A stretch of 64,000 nucleotides of DNA from Bacteroidales bacterium (GTDB taxonomy: Bacteria > Bacteroidota > Bacteroidia > Bacteroidales > JAADJA01), in the NCBI GenBank assembly GCA_016783885.1, contig JADHVR010000004.1, positions 1 through 64,000 of the forward strand. The letters are read 5' to 3'. Position 1 is the first letter of the stretch. The number at the start of each line of letters is the position of its first letter. Under the pieces are notes generated by a model that was not told the origin of the DNA, ran no database searches, and was given only the letters and a program-made list of their open reading frames with translations. Below, in pieces: positions 25,691 through 34,642 of the stretch. The position numbers were made by a program, and so were the translations under genes.

Positions 25691-25815
25691 TACTTTTATT
25701 TAGGGTGTGTAATAAATTTAATTCCTTATTTTGTGAGTGAATTTGATTGTACTTTTGTTTATTAATTATTTCAGATATGGATTTTTAACTATTACATACC
25801 TAAAATTATTATTTT

Positions 25816-27273
25816 ATGAAATACAAAGAAGTAAAAAATTATATTGGTGGGAAATTTGTCCAAAGTGATAATAAGAGATTAGACGTTTTTAGCCCTTTAA
25901 ACGGTAAGATAATTTCAACCGTGCCATTATCAGGATATAATGATCTGGATGAGGCAGTTAAGGCTGCACAGGAAGCTTTTCCGAAATGGGCAGGATTAAC
26001 TTCAAAAAAAAGATCGGAAGTATTATACCGGTACAGAACAATTTTAAAAAATAATATTAAAGAGCTTGTTTCAGTGATCCATGACGAACATGGGAAAACT
26101 ATTGACGAAGCAACTGCTGAAGTAGAAAAAAGCATTGAATTAACTGAATTTGCCTGCTCAATTCCCCAGATTACTGCCGGAGAAATAATGAAGGTAAGCG
26201 ATGGTGTTGTTTGTCGTACAGAATATGTACCTCTCGGTGTTGTTGCATCTATTGTTCCGTTTAATTTTCCTCACATGGTTCCTCACTGGAGTCTTCCGAA
26301 TATAATAGCTCTTGGGAATTGTATGATATTAAAACCGTCGGAACAGGTGCCGATAACTGCTGCTAAAATAGCTGAAATGCTTAAAGAAGCCGGATTACCT
26401 GACGGAGTTTTAAATCTGATAAACGGAGATAAAGATATTGTTGAAGCAATTTGCGATCACCCGGATATTAAGGCTGTTTCTTTTGTCGGTTCTACAAAAA
26501 TTGCACAAATTGTTTATAAAAGAGCTACATCAAATCTCAAAAGATGCCTGGCTCTGGGAGGCGCTAAAAACCATTTAGTCGTTTTCCCTGATGCTGACCT
26601 GGAAATGACTGCCAATGATATTGCTGCTTCTTTTAGCGGCACTTCAGGACAAAGATGTATGGCAGCTTCAGTTATGATTGCAGTCAGAGATGTGAATCAT
26701 ATTATAGAAAAGTTGTGCGAAGAAACAAGGAATAAAATTCCAGGGTTAAATTTAGGCCCGATTATTTCAAAACAATCCAGGGAAAATATTATTAATTACA
26801 TAAATAAAGCTGAACAATCCGGTGCAATAATCCTGGTTGATGGCAGGAACGCAAAGGTTGAAGGTAAAGGAGATAAAAATGGTTATTACATTGGTCCTAC
26901 AATTATTGATTATCCTAATAATATACCAATGCCTGAAGAAGAAGTGTTTGGGCCGGTTTTCGAAATTATTCATGCTGATAATATTGAAGAGGCAATGTTT
27001 TTTGAAAATAGTTCACCTTTTGGAAATGCAGCCTCTGCCTTTACTCAAAGCGGTGGTTTGGCAAATGAGGTAGCAAGTAAAGCAAGTGCAGGGATGATAG
27101 GAGTGAACATTGGTGTTCCTGTTCCGCGAGAGCCTTTTTCGTTTGGCGGCTGGAACGATTCTAAATTCGGAGTAGGTGATTTAACCGGTAAAGGCGGAAT
27201 CGAATTCTGGACTCAGCTTAAAAAAGTAACAACTAAATGGAGAAAACAGGAAAAGACTGATTGGATGAGTTAG
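25816..27273 (+). CDS. mmsA: CoA-acylating methylmalonate/malonate-semialdehyde dehydrogenase
   Basis: 485 residues, full length for the family. Aldehyde dehydrogenase fold with VASIVPFNFPHMVPHW, catalytic Cys about C281 in TSGQRCMAASV, and EVFGPVFEI. MMSDHs oxidise (methyl)malonate semialdehyde with NAD+ and CoA to propionyl- or acetyl-CoA plus CO2. Next to a class III aminotransferase, dihydropyrimidinase and ureidopropionase, it most likely handles malonate semialdehyde made from beta-alanine. First gene of the cluster. Confidence 0.92.
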   Translation: MKYKEVKNYIGGKFVQSDNKRLDVFSPLNGKIISTVPLSGYNDLDEAVKAAQEAFPKWAGLTSKKRSEVLYRYRTILKNNIKELVSVIHDEHGKTIDEATAEVEKSIELTEFACSIPQITAGEIMKVSDGVVCRTEYVPLGVVASIVPFNFPHMVPHWSLPNIIALGNCMILKPSEQVPITAAKIAEMLKEAGLPDGVLNLINGDKDIVEAICDHPDIKAVSFVGSTKIAQIVYKRATSNLKRCLALGGAKNHLVVFPDADLEMTANDIAASFSGTSGQRCMAASVMIAVRDVNHIIEKLCEETRNKIPGLNLGPIISKQSRENIINYINKAEQSGAIILVDGRNAKVEGKGDKNGYYIGPTIIDYPNNIPMPEEEVFGPVFEIIHADNIEEAMFFENSSPFGNAASAFTQSGGLANEVASKASAGMIGVNIGVPVPREPFSFGGWNDSKFGVGDLTGKGGIEFWTQLKKVTTKWRKQEKTDWMS

Positions 27274-27280
27274 GTTTAAT

Positions 27281-27360
27281 ATGTTATAAGTTATTAAGTT
27301 ATATGTTAATTGTTAAAGATTTTGTAACTTATAACTATTAACATATAACAAATAACAATT
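27281..27360. repeat. Inverted heptamer tracts (GTTATAA-type and AACNNNT x5)
   Basis: Five consecutive units AACTTAT, AACTATT, AACATAT, AACAAAT, AACAATT fill 27326-27360; the inverse GTTATAA/GTTATTA-type run fills about 27283-27316. The two runs can pair, forming an AU-rich hairpin in the mmsA-aminotransferase spacer. Confidence 0.65.
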
Positions 27361-27414
27361 ATCCAAATACAATTATGATTCTTGTAAACAAATAGTTACA
27401 AAAAATGTAAAGAA

Positions 27415-28764
27415 ATGAAAAACGGAATTCCTGACAAAAACGAAATTTTACAGAACAACCTGAAATATACCCTCTTTTCATGGACAAAACAATCAGGCTT
27501 AAACCCAATTAATGTTGAAAGAGCTAAAGGTGTTTATATTTACGACAGGGATGGAAAAAGATATATTGATTTTTCATCACAGTTGATGAATGTAAATATT
27601 GGTCACGGACACCCCGCAATTCGTGAAGCGGTTTTAAAACAAATGGAAGAAGTCAGTTATGTTTATCCGGGAATGATCACAAAGGTCAGAGGAGAACTTG
27701 GAAAAAAGCTCGCAGAAATATCTCCCGGAAGTCTGAACAAAACGTTTTTCACATTAGGCGGAGCAGATGCTGTTGAAAATGCAATAAAGCTGGCAAGGGT
27801 TTACACGGGAAGGCATAAAATTATTGCGCAATACCGTTCATATCATGGTGCTACTTATGCTGCCATGTCTGCCGGCGGTGATCCGAGAAAATTTCCAATT
27901 GACAGCCAGGGAATGCCTAATATTATTCATATTGAGAATCCTTATGTTTATCGCTGTCCCTGGGGTAGTAAGACTCCGGAAGAATGTGCTGAAAAATCTG
28001 CCCGACAAATTGAAAGGATTATTCAGTTTGAAAACCCTGAGAGTATTGCTGCTATCATTATGGAAGGTGAATCAGGTTCATCCGGTTGCATTAAATTTCC
28101 TGAAGGATACTGGCAGAAGATAAAAGCCATTGCTGATAAATACGGGATATTGACGATAGATGATGAAGTGATGAGCGGTTTTGGCAGGACAGGCAAATGG
28201 TTTGCCATTGAGCACCATGGGGTTGAACCCGATATTATTTGTATGGCAAAAGGATTAACTTCAGGATATATTCCGTTAGGCGGAATTATTGTTAAAGAAG
28301 AAATAGCGAGGCATTTCGATAATAATGTTTTACCACTGGGTTTAACGTATTCATCTCATCCGGTTTCGTGCACTGCTGCCCTGGCAACTATTAAGGTTTA
28401 TGAAGATGAGAATTTATTAGAGAATGCCACGGTTATGGGCAGATACTTAGATGAAAGAATGGAAGGCTTGATAAACAAACATCCATCTATCGGTGATTAC
28501 CGTAATACAGGATTATTTGGTGTTATTGAACTGGTAAAGAACAGGGAAACCAAAGAACCGATTACCCCCTGGAATGCAAAACCGGATAAAATGGAAATAA
28601 CAAATAATATTGCCGGTAAAATTCGTGAGTTAGGGATGTTTACATTCGTAAGATGGAACTGGATATTTATGGCACCGCCGCTATGTATTACTAAAGAACA
28701 GATTGATGAAGGATTAGAAATAATTTCAAAGGCTATTGGTATAGCAGATGAATATGTAATATAA
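27415..28764 (+). CDS. Class III PLP aminotransferase (beta-alanine/omega-amino acid type)
   Basis: 449 residues. PLP lysine about K279 in MAKGLTSGYIPLGG; TIDDEVMSGFGRTGKWF supplies the PLP-ring Asp. Resembles omega-amino-acid:pyruvate or beta-alanine aminotransferases. Given the neighbours its likely job is to convert beta-alanine (from uracil) or 3-aminoisobutyrate (from thymine) into the semialdehyde used by MmsA. Amino acceptor unknown. Exact substrate is inferred from context only. Confidence 0.88.
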   Translation: MKNGIPDKNEILQNNLKYTLFSWTKQSGLNPINVERAKGVYIYDRDGKRYIDFSSQLMNVNIGHGHPAIREAVLKQMEEVSYVYPGMITKVRGELGKKLAEISPGSLNKTFFTLGGADAVENAIKLARVYTGRHKIIAQYRSYHGATYAAMSAGGDPRKFPIDSQGMPNIIHIENPYVYRCPWGSKTPEECAEKSARQIERIIQFENPESIAAIIMEGESGSSGCIKFPEGYWQKIKAIADKYGILTIDDEVMSGFGRTGKWFAIEHHGVEPDIICMAKGLTSGYIPLGGIIVKEEIARHFDNNVLPLGLTYSSHPVSCTAALATIKVYEDENLLENATVMGRYLDERMEGLINKHPSIGDYRNTGLFGVIELVKNRETKEPITPWNAKPDKMEITNNIAGKIRELGMFTFVRWNWIFMAPPLCITKEQIDEGLEIISKAIGIADEYVI

Positions 28765-28804
28765 AGCTGAAAAATAGACTCGAATTAACACAAATAATAT
28801 TAAC

Positions 28805-29899
28805 ATGCCCAAAAAATCTAACAATAGTGGTTCTGATTTAACGGCCTCAAAATACAATGGGCTAATTTCTACTATTGAGACATTACTGTTTGATGCCAAA
28901 ACGAAAGTAGTAAAAACTATTGATCAAACAATGGTATATACTTATTGGCATATAGGCAGATATATTGTTGAATACGAACAAAGCGGAAAAGAGAGAGCGG
29001 AATATGGAACGGCTTTACTTAAACGCTTATCTAATGATCTAACAAGGTCTTTTGGTAAGGGTTATTCATATAGAAATTTAAGACAAATGCGACAGTTCTA
29101 TATTTCATTTCCAATTTGGCAGACACTGTCTGCCAAATCTGAAAATGGAAAATGGCAGACACTGTCTGCACAATCTGAACTCTCAAAAGTTCAATCAGTG
29201 ATTGTAAAATTGTCATGGTCTCATTTTGTCAGGCTTTTGAGTGTAAAAGATGAAGATGAACGTAATTTTTATTTGATAGAAACAGCAGAAAATAATTGGT
29301 CTGTTCGGGAGCTTGACCGCCAGATAAATTCATCTCTTTTTGAGCGACTGCTTTTAAGTAAAGACAAACCCGCCGTAAAAAAACTGGCAGAAAAAGGTCA
29401 AATCATTGAACATATTGATGATGTTTTGAAAGAACCATACATTTTAGAATTTCTCGGATTAGAGGAATCGCACCGGTATTCCGAAAGTGATTTGGAATCG
29501 GCAATTATTGACAATCTTGGTAAATTTCTTTTAGAACTTGGAAAAGGCTTTTTATTTGTAGCGAGACAAAAACGATTCTCGGATGGTCCCGATCATTATT
29601 ATATTGACTTGGTATTTTATAATCGGTTATTAAAATGTTTTGTCTTGTTTGATTTGAAGATTGGAAAAATAACACATAAAGATATCGGTCAGATGCAAAT
29701 GTATGTCAATTATTATGACAGGGAAATCAAAACTACCGAAGAAAATCCGACTGTGGGAATTATATTGTGCAAAGAAAAACGCGACGTTGTAATAAAATAC
29801 ACATTACCGGAAGACAATAATCAGATTTTTGCAAAAGAATATCAATTGTATCTTCCACAAAAGGAAGAACTCAAAAAGCTATTAAGTAAATATCTATAG
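28805..29899 (+). CDS. DUF1016/YhcG-type PDDEXK nuclease
   Basis: 364 residues. N-terminal domain with YTYWHIGRYIVEYEQSGKERAEYG and SYRNLRQMRQFY; C-terminal PDDEXK nuclease domain with GFLFVARQKRF ... HYYIDLVFYNRLLKCFVLFDLKIG, the core Asp and DLK of the fold. Between the domains is a short duplication: WQTLSAKSENGK then WQTLSAQSELSK, each encoded over a near-perfect palindrome GGCAGACACTGTCTGCC. The gene is wedged between the aminotransferase (40 bases) and dihydropyrimidinase (8 bases) and has nothing to do with pyrimidine breakdown, so it was probably acquired. Role in the cell (recombination, defence, element maintenance) is not known. Confidence 0.9.
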   Translation: MPKKSNNSGSDLTASKYNGLISTIETLLFDAKTKVVKTIDQTMVYTYWHIGRYIVEYEQSGKERAEYGTALLKRLSNDLTRSFGKGYSYRNLRQMRQFYISFPIWQTLSAKSENGKWQTLSAQSELSKVQSVIVKLSWSHFVRLLSVKDEDERNFYLIETAENNWSVRELDRQINSSLFERLLLSKDKPAVKKLAEKGQIIEHIDDVLKEPYILEFLGLEESHRYSESDLESAIIDNLGKFLLELGKGFLFVARQKRFSDGPDHYYIDLVFYNRLLKCFVLFDLKIGKITHKDIGQMQMYVNYYDREIKTTEENPTVGIILCKEKRDVVIKYTLPEDNNQIFAKEYQLYLPQKEELKKLLSKYL

Positions 29900-29907
29900 A
29901 AAATACT

Positions 29908-31281
29908 ATGTCAATCTTAATTAAAAACGGAAGGATCATCTCTGCATCAGATGATTACATTGCTGATATTTACATCGAAGGGGAAACCATTTCAGCAATA
30001 GGAAAAGATTTGGATGTTAAACCCGATAAAGTTATAGATGCATCAGGTAAACTTATATTCCCCGGAGGTATTGATCCGCATGTGCATCTCGATATGCCAT
30101 TTATGGGTGCTTTTTCAAGTGATGACCACGAAACAGGTACGCGGGCTGCACTTTTCGGTGGTACAACAATGGTTATAGATTATGCTATTCAGACTCGTGG
30201 AGATTCGCTTCATTCGGCTCTAAAAATATGGAAAGGAAGGGCAAACGGCAAAGCTTATGGAGATTATTCATTCCATATTGCAATTACCGATTATAATGAA
30301 AATGTCAAAGCAGAACTGCAAGATATTATTGAGAAGGAAGGAATTACTTCATTCAAAACCTTTATGGCTTATAAAGGCGCCTTGATGATTGACGACAAGC
30401 AAATGTTGGGCATAATGAATGAAGTAAAAAAATATGATGGACTGGTAGCTGTTCATGCAACAAACGGTGATATGATTGAATATTTAGTTGAGAAATATAA
30501 ATCGGAAGGTAAACTGACTCCCTGGTACCATTATCTCTCGCAGCCTGAAATAACCGAAGCAGAAGCCACCGGACGTTTTGTTGACCTGGCTTATTTATCC
30601 GGTGTAAATTCTTATGTTGTCCACATGACTTGTGAGGGCGCATTAAATAAAGTCAGGGAAGCCACAGTTAGGAACCAGAAAGTATTAGTTGAAACCTGCC
30701 CCCAATATCTTCTTCTTGATGCATCTCTTTATAAAAATGGGTTCGAAGCGGCAAAATGGGTTATGAGCCCTCCTTTGAGGGAGAAGAAAGACAGGGAAAC
30801 ACTTTGGGCAGGAATAAAGCAGGGTCTTATCCAGTCGGTTGGCACTGATCATTGCCCGTTTATGTGGAATGATAAATTGAAGGGAGAGAATGATTTTACA
30901 AAAATTCCAAATGGCGCACCCGGCATAGAACACCGGATAGAGCTTCTTTACTCCGAAGGTGTTAAGAAAGACAGAATTTGTCTAAACAAACTAATTGAAG
31001 TTACATCTACGAATGTGGCTAAAATATTCGGCTTATTTCCTCAAAAAGGAACAATAGCCGTAGGTTCCGATGCTGATATCGTAATATTCGACCCTGAAGA
31101 AAAACATACAATCTCAGCCGATACACATCATCACCGTTGTGATTACTCGGCTTATGAAGGTTTGGAAGTAACCGGGAAAACAAAAACCGTTTTTTTAAGA
31201 GGTGAAGTGGCTATAGACAACGATGAAGTAAAGGTTGGAAAAGGGTATGGTAAGTTTATTAAGAGGGGGGTGCCGTTATAA
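29908..31281 (+). CDS. hydA: Dihydropyrimidinase
   Basis: 457 residues; cyclic amidohydrolase of the DHPase/hydantoinase family. Metal ligands in DPHVHLDMPF, carbamylated Lys in TSFKTFMAYKGA, VHATNGDMIEYL, and GTDHCPF. Opens dihydrouracil/dihydrothymine to N-carbamoyl-beta-alanine or -beta-aminoisobutyrate. The reductive first step, dihydropyrimidine dehydrogenase, is not in the window. Hydantoinase activity cannot be excluded. Followed by the ureidopropionase-like gene. Confidence 0.94.
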   Translation: MSILIKNGRIISASDDYIADIYIEGETISAIGKDLDVKPDKVIDASGKLIFPGGIDPHVHLDMPFMGAFSSDDHETGTRAALFGGTTMVIDYAIQTRGDSLHSALKIWKGRANGKAYGDYSFHIAITDYNENVKAELQDIIEKEGITSFKTFMAYKGALMIDDKQMLGIMNEVKKYDGLVAVHATNGDMIEYLVEKYKSEGKLTPWYHYLSQPEITEAEATGRFVDLAYLSGVNSYVVHMTCEGALNKVREATVRNQKVLVETCPQYLLLDASLYKNGFEAAKWVMSPPLREKKDRETLWAGIKQGLIQSVGTDHCPFMWNDKLKGENDFTKIPNGAPGIEHRIELLYSEGVKKDRICLNKLIEVTSTNVAKIFGLFPQKGTIAVGSDADIVIFDPEEKHTISADTHHHRCDYSAYEGLEVTGKTKTVFLRGEVAIDNDEVKVGKGYGKFIKRGVPL

Positions 31282-31360
31282 AATTGCTTAAAGAGAAGTT
31301 ACAAATGTTAGTAGATAAATAAGATATATAGAAATTACAAAAACAATAAATAAATACGTC

Positions 31361-32227
31361 ATGCCACGAATCGTAAAATCAGGATTAATACAAATGAGCC
31401 TTGCTCTTACAGAAGGAGAAGGTTCCATTGAAGAAATCAAAGATGCAATGTTCCAAAAGCACATCCCGTTTATTAAGGATGCGGGAAACCAGGGAGTGCA
31501 GATTCTTTGCCTGCAGGAAATTTTTAATACGCCATATTTTTGTCCCGGCCAGGATAAGGAGTGGTATAAATCAGCAGAACCTGTTCCCGGACCTACAGTT
31601 GAAAGAATGCAGGAATATGCCAGAAAATTTGATATGGCTATTGTTGTTCCGGTTTATGAAAAAGAAATGCCAGGCTTCCTGTATAATACTGCTGCTGTTA
31701 TAGATGCAGGAGGAAAGTATCTTGGAAAATACAGGAAAAATCACCTGCCACAAGTAGCAGGTTTTTGGGAAAAGTTCTTTTTCAGACCCGGAAATTTTGG
31801 TTATCCCGTTTTTGAAACTAAATACGGGAAAATAGGTGTTTATATTTGCTACGACCGGCATTTCCCTGATGGTGCAAGGATTCTTGGATTAAACGGGGCT
31901 GAAATCGTTTACAATCCGTCAGCAACAGTCGCAGGATTATCTCAATATTTGTGGAAATTGGAGCAGCCGGCGCATGCTGTTGCCAATGGTTACTTCATGG
32001 GATGTATCAATAGGGTAGGGGTCGAAAAACCATGGGACCTTGGAAAATTTTATGGCACTTCATATTTTGTTGACCCAAAAGGACATATCTTCGCCGAAGC
32101 GTCTGAAGATAAAGATGAATTGCTTGTGGCTGAGTTCGACCTGGATATGATTGATGAAGTAAGATCAACCTGGCAATTTTTCAGGGACAGAAGACCGGAG
32201 ACTTATGGGAAGTTGGTGGAATTGTGA
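31361..32227 (+). CDS. Nitrilase-superfamily amidase, probable beta-ureidopropionase
   Basis: 288 residues with the Glu-Lys-Cys triad: E53 (CLQEIFNTPYFCP), Lys in KYRKNHLPQ, and C163 (YICYDRHFPDGAR). The RKNHLPQVAGFWEKFFFRPGN region is typical of beta-ureidopropionases and N-carbamoylputrescine amidases. As the gene follows dihydropyrimidinase, hydrolysis of N-carbamoyl-beta-alanine to beta-alanine, CO2 and ammonia is the best fit. It would complete the dihydrouracil-to-acetyl-CoA route with the two upstream genes. Confidence 0.9.
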   Translation: MPRIVKSGLIQMSLALTEGEGSIEEIKDAMFQKHIPFIKDAGNQGVQILCLQEIFNTPYFCPGQDKEWYKSAEPVPGPTVERMQEYARKFDMAIVVPVYEKEMPGFLYNTAAVIDAGGKYLGKYRKNHLPQVAGFWEKFFFRPGNFGYPVFETKYGKIGVYICYDRHFPDGARILGLNGAEIVYNPSATVAGLSQYLWKLEQPAHAVANGYFMGCINRVGVEKPWDLGKFYGTSYFVDPKGHIFAEASEDKDELLVAEFDLDMIDEVRSTWQFFRDRRPETYGKLVEL

Positions 32228-32255
32228 TATATGATCAATTACTAAAAATATTTGT

Positions 32256-32382
32256 TAAACTGACACTGAAAGAAAATGCAAAACTATTTCGATACAACAA
32301 TCTAATTTGCAGTAAGTTTTTGAATTGTATTATTGCAAAGTTTACGACATGTAATTAGTCCGTAGGATGCGTTTCAGTATAA
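32256..32382. repeat. Dispersed ttatactga-type intergenic element before uvrB
   Basis: Left end TAAACTGACACTGAA and TGCAAAA match the element at 25582; right end ATGCGTTTCAGTATAA is the reverse complement of TTATACTGAAACGCAT at 45598. Internal ATTGCAAAGTTTACGACATG is shared with both. The ends are related inverted repeats (taaactga / tcagtata). Confidence 0.5.
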
Positions 32383-32394
32383 CTTTACATCAGC

Positions 32395-34407
32395 ATGAAC
32401 TTCAGGATAACATCCGAGTATAAACCCACCGGCGATCAACCTGAAGCAATAAAGCAATTAGTTGAAGGAATTGAGAGAGGTGATGAACACCAGGTATTGC
32501 TTGGTGTAACAGGGTCGGGAAAGACTTTTACTATTGCAAATGTTATTCAGCAAACTGAACGCCCTGCTTTGGTTTTAAGCCATAATAAAACACTTGCTGC
32601 ACAGCTCTATGGTGAATTTAAACAGTTCTTTCCACAAAACAGGGTTGAATATTTTGTTTCATATTACGATTATTATCAACCGGAAGCTTATTTACCTGTT
32701 ACAAATACCTACATCGAAAAAGACCTTTCTATTAACGATGAAATTGAAAAGCTCAGATTAAGCGCTACTTCGGCTTTGTTATCCGACAGACGGGATGTAA
32801 TAGTGGTTTCTTCGGTTTCCTGTATTTATGGAATTGGCAATCCCGATGATTTTACTAATAATGTTATTCATGTGAAGGTTGGAGATGTTATTACTAGAAA
32901 TAAGTTTCTCCAGGCATTGGTGAGTGGTCTGTATTCAAGAAATGAAATAGAGTTCACTCATGGTAATTTCAGAGTAAAAGGCGATACTGTGGATGTTTTT
33001 CCCGCTTATGCCGACGTCGCTTTCAGGATTATGTTTTGGGGAGACGAGATTGAGTCGATTCAATCGTTTGATCCAATCAGTGGTTTTAACATTGAAAAAT
33101 ACACAAGCCTGAAGATTTATCCTGCAAGCATTTTTATTATGTCACAGGAAAAAATGAAGCAATCATTAAATGATATTCATCAGGATATGATTAAGCAGGT
33201 GCAGTATTTTAAAGAATCGGGAAAACACCTGGAAGCGAAACGGCTGGAAGACAGGGTTATTTATGATATTGAGATGATGCGGGAATTGGGGTATTGTTCC
33301 GGGATCGAAAATTATTCCAGATATTTCGATGGCAGAAAACCCGGATCCCGTCCCTTCTGCCTGATAGATTATTTTCCTGATGATTTTCTTTTGGTAGTGG
33401 ATGAAAGTCATGTTACTATTCCACAGATCAGGGCAATGTTTGGCGGTGACCGGTCAAGAAAGCAAACGCTTGTGGAGTACGGATTCCGTCTTCCTGCTGC
33501 TATGGATAACCGTCCCTTGAAATTTCCGGAATTTGAAGCCCTCACAAACCGGATGATCTATGTGAGTGCAACACCGGCAGAGTATGAATTACAGAAGTCG
33601 GAAGGAGTAGTTGTGGAACAGTTGATAAGACCCACAGGCTTACTCGACCCGGTTATTGAAGTCAGGCCCAGCCTGAACCAGATTGATGATCTTTTGGATG
33701 AAATAGACAAACGGATAAGTTCCAATGAAAGAACACTGGTTACCACGCTTACAAAACGAATGGCAGAAGAACTGACCAAGTACCTCATAAAACTTGACAT
33801 CAAAACCAGGTACATCCATTCTGAGGTGGAAACTTTAGACAGGGTGGAAATATTGCGGGGATTGCGGTTAGGCGATTTTGATGTGCTTGTGGGCGTAAAT
33901 CTTTTACGTGAAGGTCTCGACCTGCCGGAAGTTTCACTTGTTGCTATTCTGGATGCAGATAAAGAAGGATTTCTCCGTTCTGAGAAATCACTTACTCAAA
34001 CGTCTGGTCGGGCTGCAAGGAACCTCAATGCCAGGGTGATATTTTATGCTGATAAAATAACCGACTCTATGCAGAAGACAATAACCGAAACCAACCGCCG
34101 AAGAGAAAAACAATTAAAATACAATGAAGAACACGGAATTACTCCTACCCCTATCGTCAAATCAACCAAAGCCATTTTAGGACAGACTGCCGTTGCCGAC
34201 GCAAAAGCTGCCGAACCTAAAGCCTACATCGAAAAGGAAGGTATTGATATTGCTGCCGATCCTTTGGTTCAATATATGAGTAAAGAACAAATTGAGAAAG
34301 CCATAGCCAAGTCAGAACGGCAAATGAAAGCGGCTGTAAAGGAGTTAGATTTTATAGAAGCGGCAAGATTCAGGGATGAAATTTTTGCGATGAAAGAAAA
34401 ATTGTAG
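32395..34407 (+). CDS. uvrB: Excinuclease ABC subunit B
   Basis: 670 residues, standard. Walker A GVTGSGKTFT near residue 40, beta-hairpin region YYDYYQPEAYLP, DESH helicase box (VVDESHVTIPQ), helicase motifs GVNLLREGLDLPEVS and QTSGRAARN, and a C-terminal UVR domain (QMKAAVKELDFIEAARFRDE) for UvrC binding. Damage-loading helicase of nucleotide excision repair. Stands alone; uvrA and uvrC are not present here. Confidence 0.98.
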   Translation: MNFRITSEYKPTGDQPEAIKQLVEGIERGDEHQVLLGVTGSGKTFTIANVIQQTERPALVLSHNKTLAAQLYGEFKQFFPQNRVEYFVSYYDYYQPEAYLPVTNTYIEKDLSINDEIEKLRLSATSALLSDRRDVIVVSSVSCIYGIGNPDDFTNNVIHVKVGDVITRNKFLQALVSGLYSRNEIEFTHGNFRVKGDTVDVFPAYADVAFRIMFWGDEIESIQSFDPISGFNIEKYTSLKIYPASIFIMSQEKMKQSLNDIHQDMIKQVQYFKESGKHLEAKRLEDRVIYDIEMMRELGYCSGIENYSRYFDGRKPGSRPFCLIDYFPDDFLLVVDESHVTIPQIRAMFGGDRSRKQTLVEYGFRLPAAMDNRPLKFPEFEALTNRMIYVSATPAEYELQKSEGVVVEQLIRPTGLLDPVIEVRPSLNQIDDLLDEIDKRISSNERTLVTTLTKRMAEELTKYLIKLDIKTRYIHSEVETLDRVEILRGLRLGDFDVLVGVNLLREGLDLPEVSLVAILDADKEGFLRSEKSLTQTSGRAARNLNARVIFYADKITDSMQKTITETNRRREKQLKYNEEHGITPTPIVKSTKAILGQTAVADAKAAEPKAYIEKEGIDIAADPLVQYMSKEQIEKAIAKSERQMKAAVKELDFIEAARFRDEIFAMKEKL

Positions 34408-34455
34408 AATTAGAGAATTGTTGAATCAGTTAAATCTGTAAAATAGTTAAACCTG

Positions 34456-34514
34456 TTTTCCCGATTCAGCCATTTCCCCGATTCAACCATTTTCCCGATT
34501 TAACCAGTTAACCA
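34456..34514. repeat. Short tandem repeat (TTCCCGATTCAACCAT)3
   Basis: Three imperfect copies of a 16-18-base unit, CCCGATTCAGCCATTT, CCCGATTCAACCATTT and CCCGATTTAACCAGTT, in the uvrB-kinase spacer. Non-coding; same flavour as the other low-copy spacer repeats of this window. Confidence 0.6.
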
Positions 34515-34642
34515 TTTTACCAATTTTAAAAGCCTTACACTCGCTCGGCTGAATATGGAATAAGTAATTTTTTAGATTTCCTATTTATTTTTTTAGTATT
34601 TTGCACCCTCATTTGATTAAGGCAAACTAACAATAATATTAA

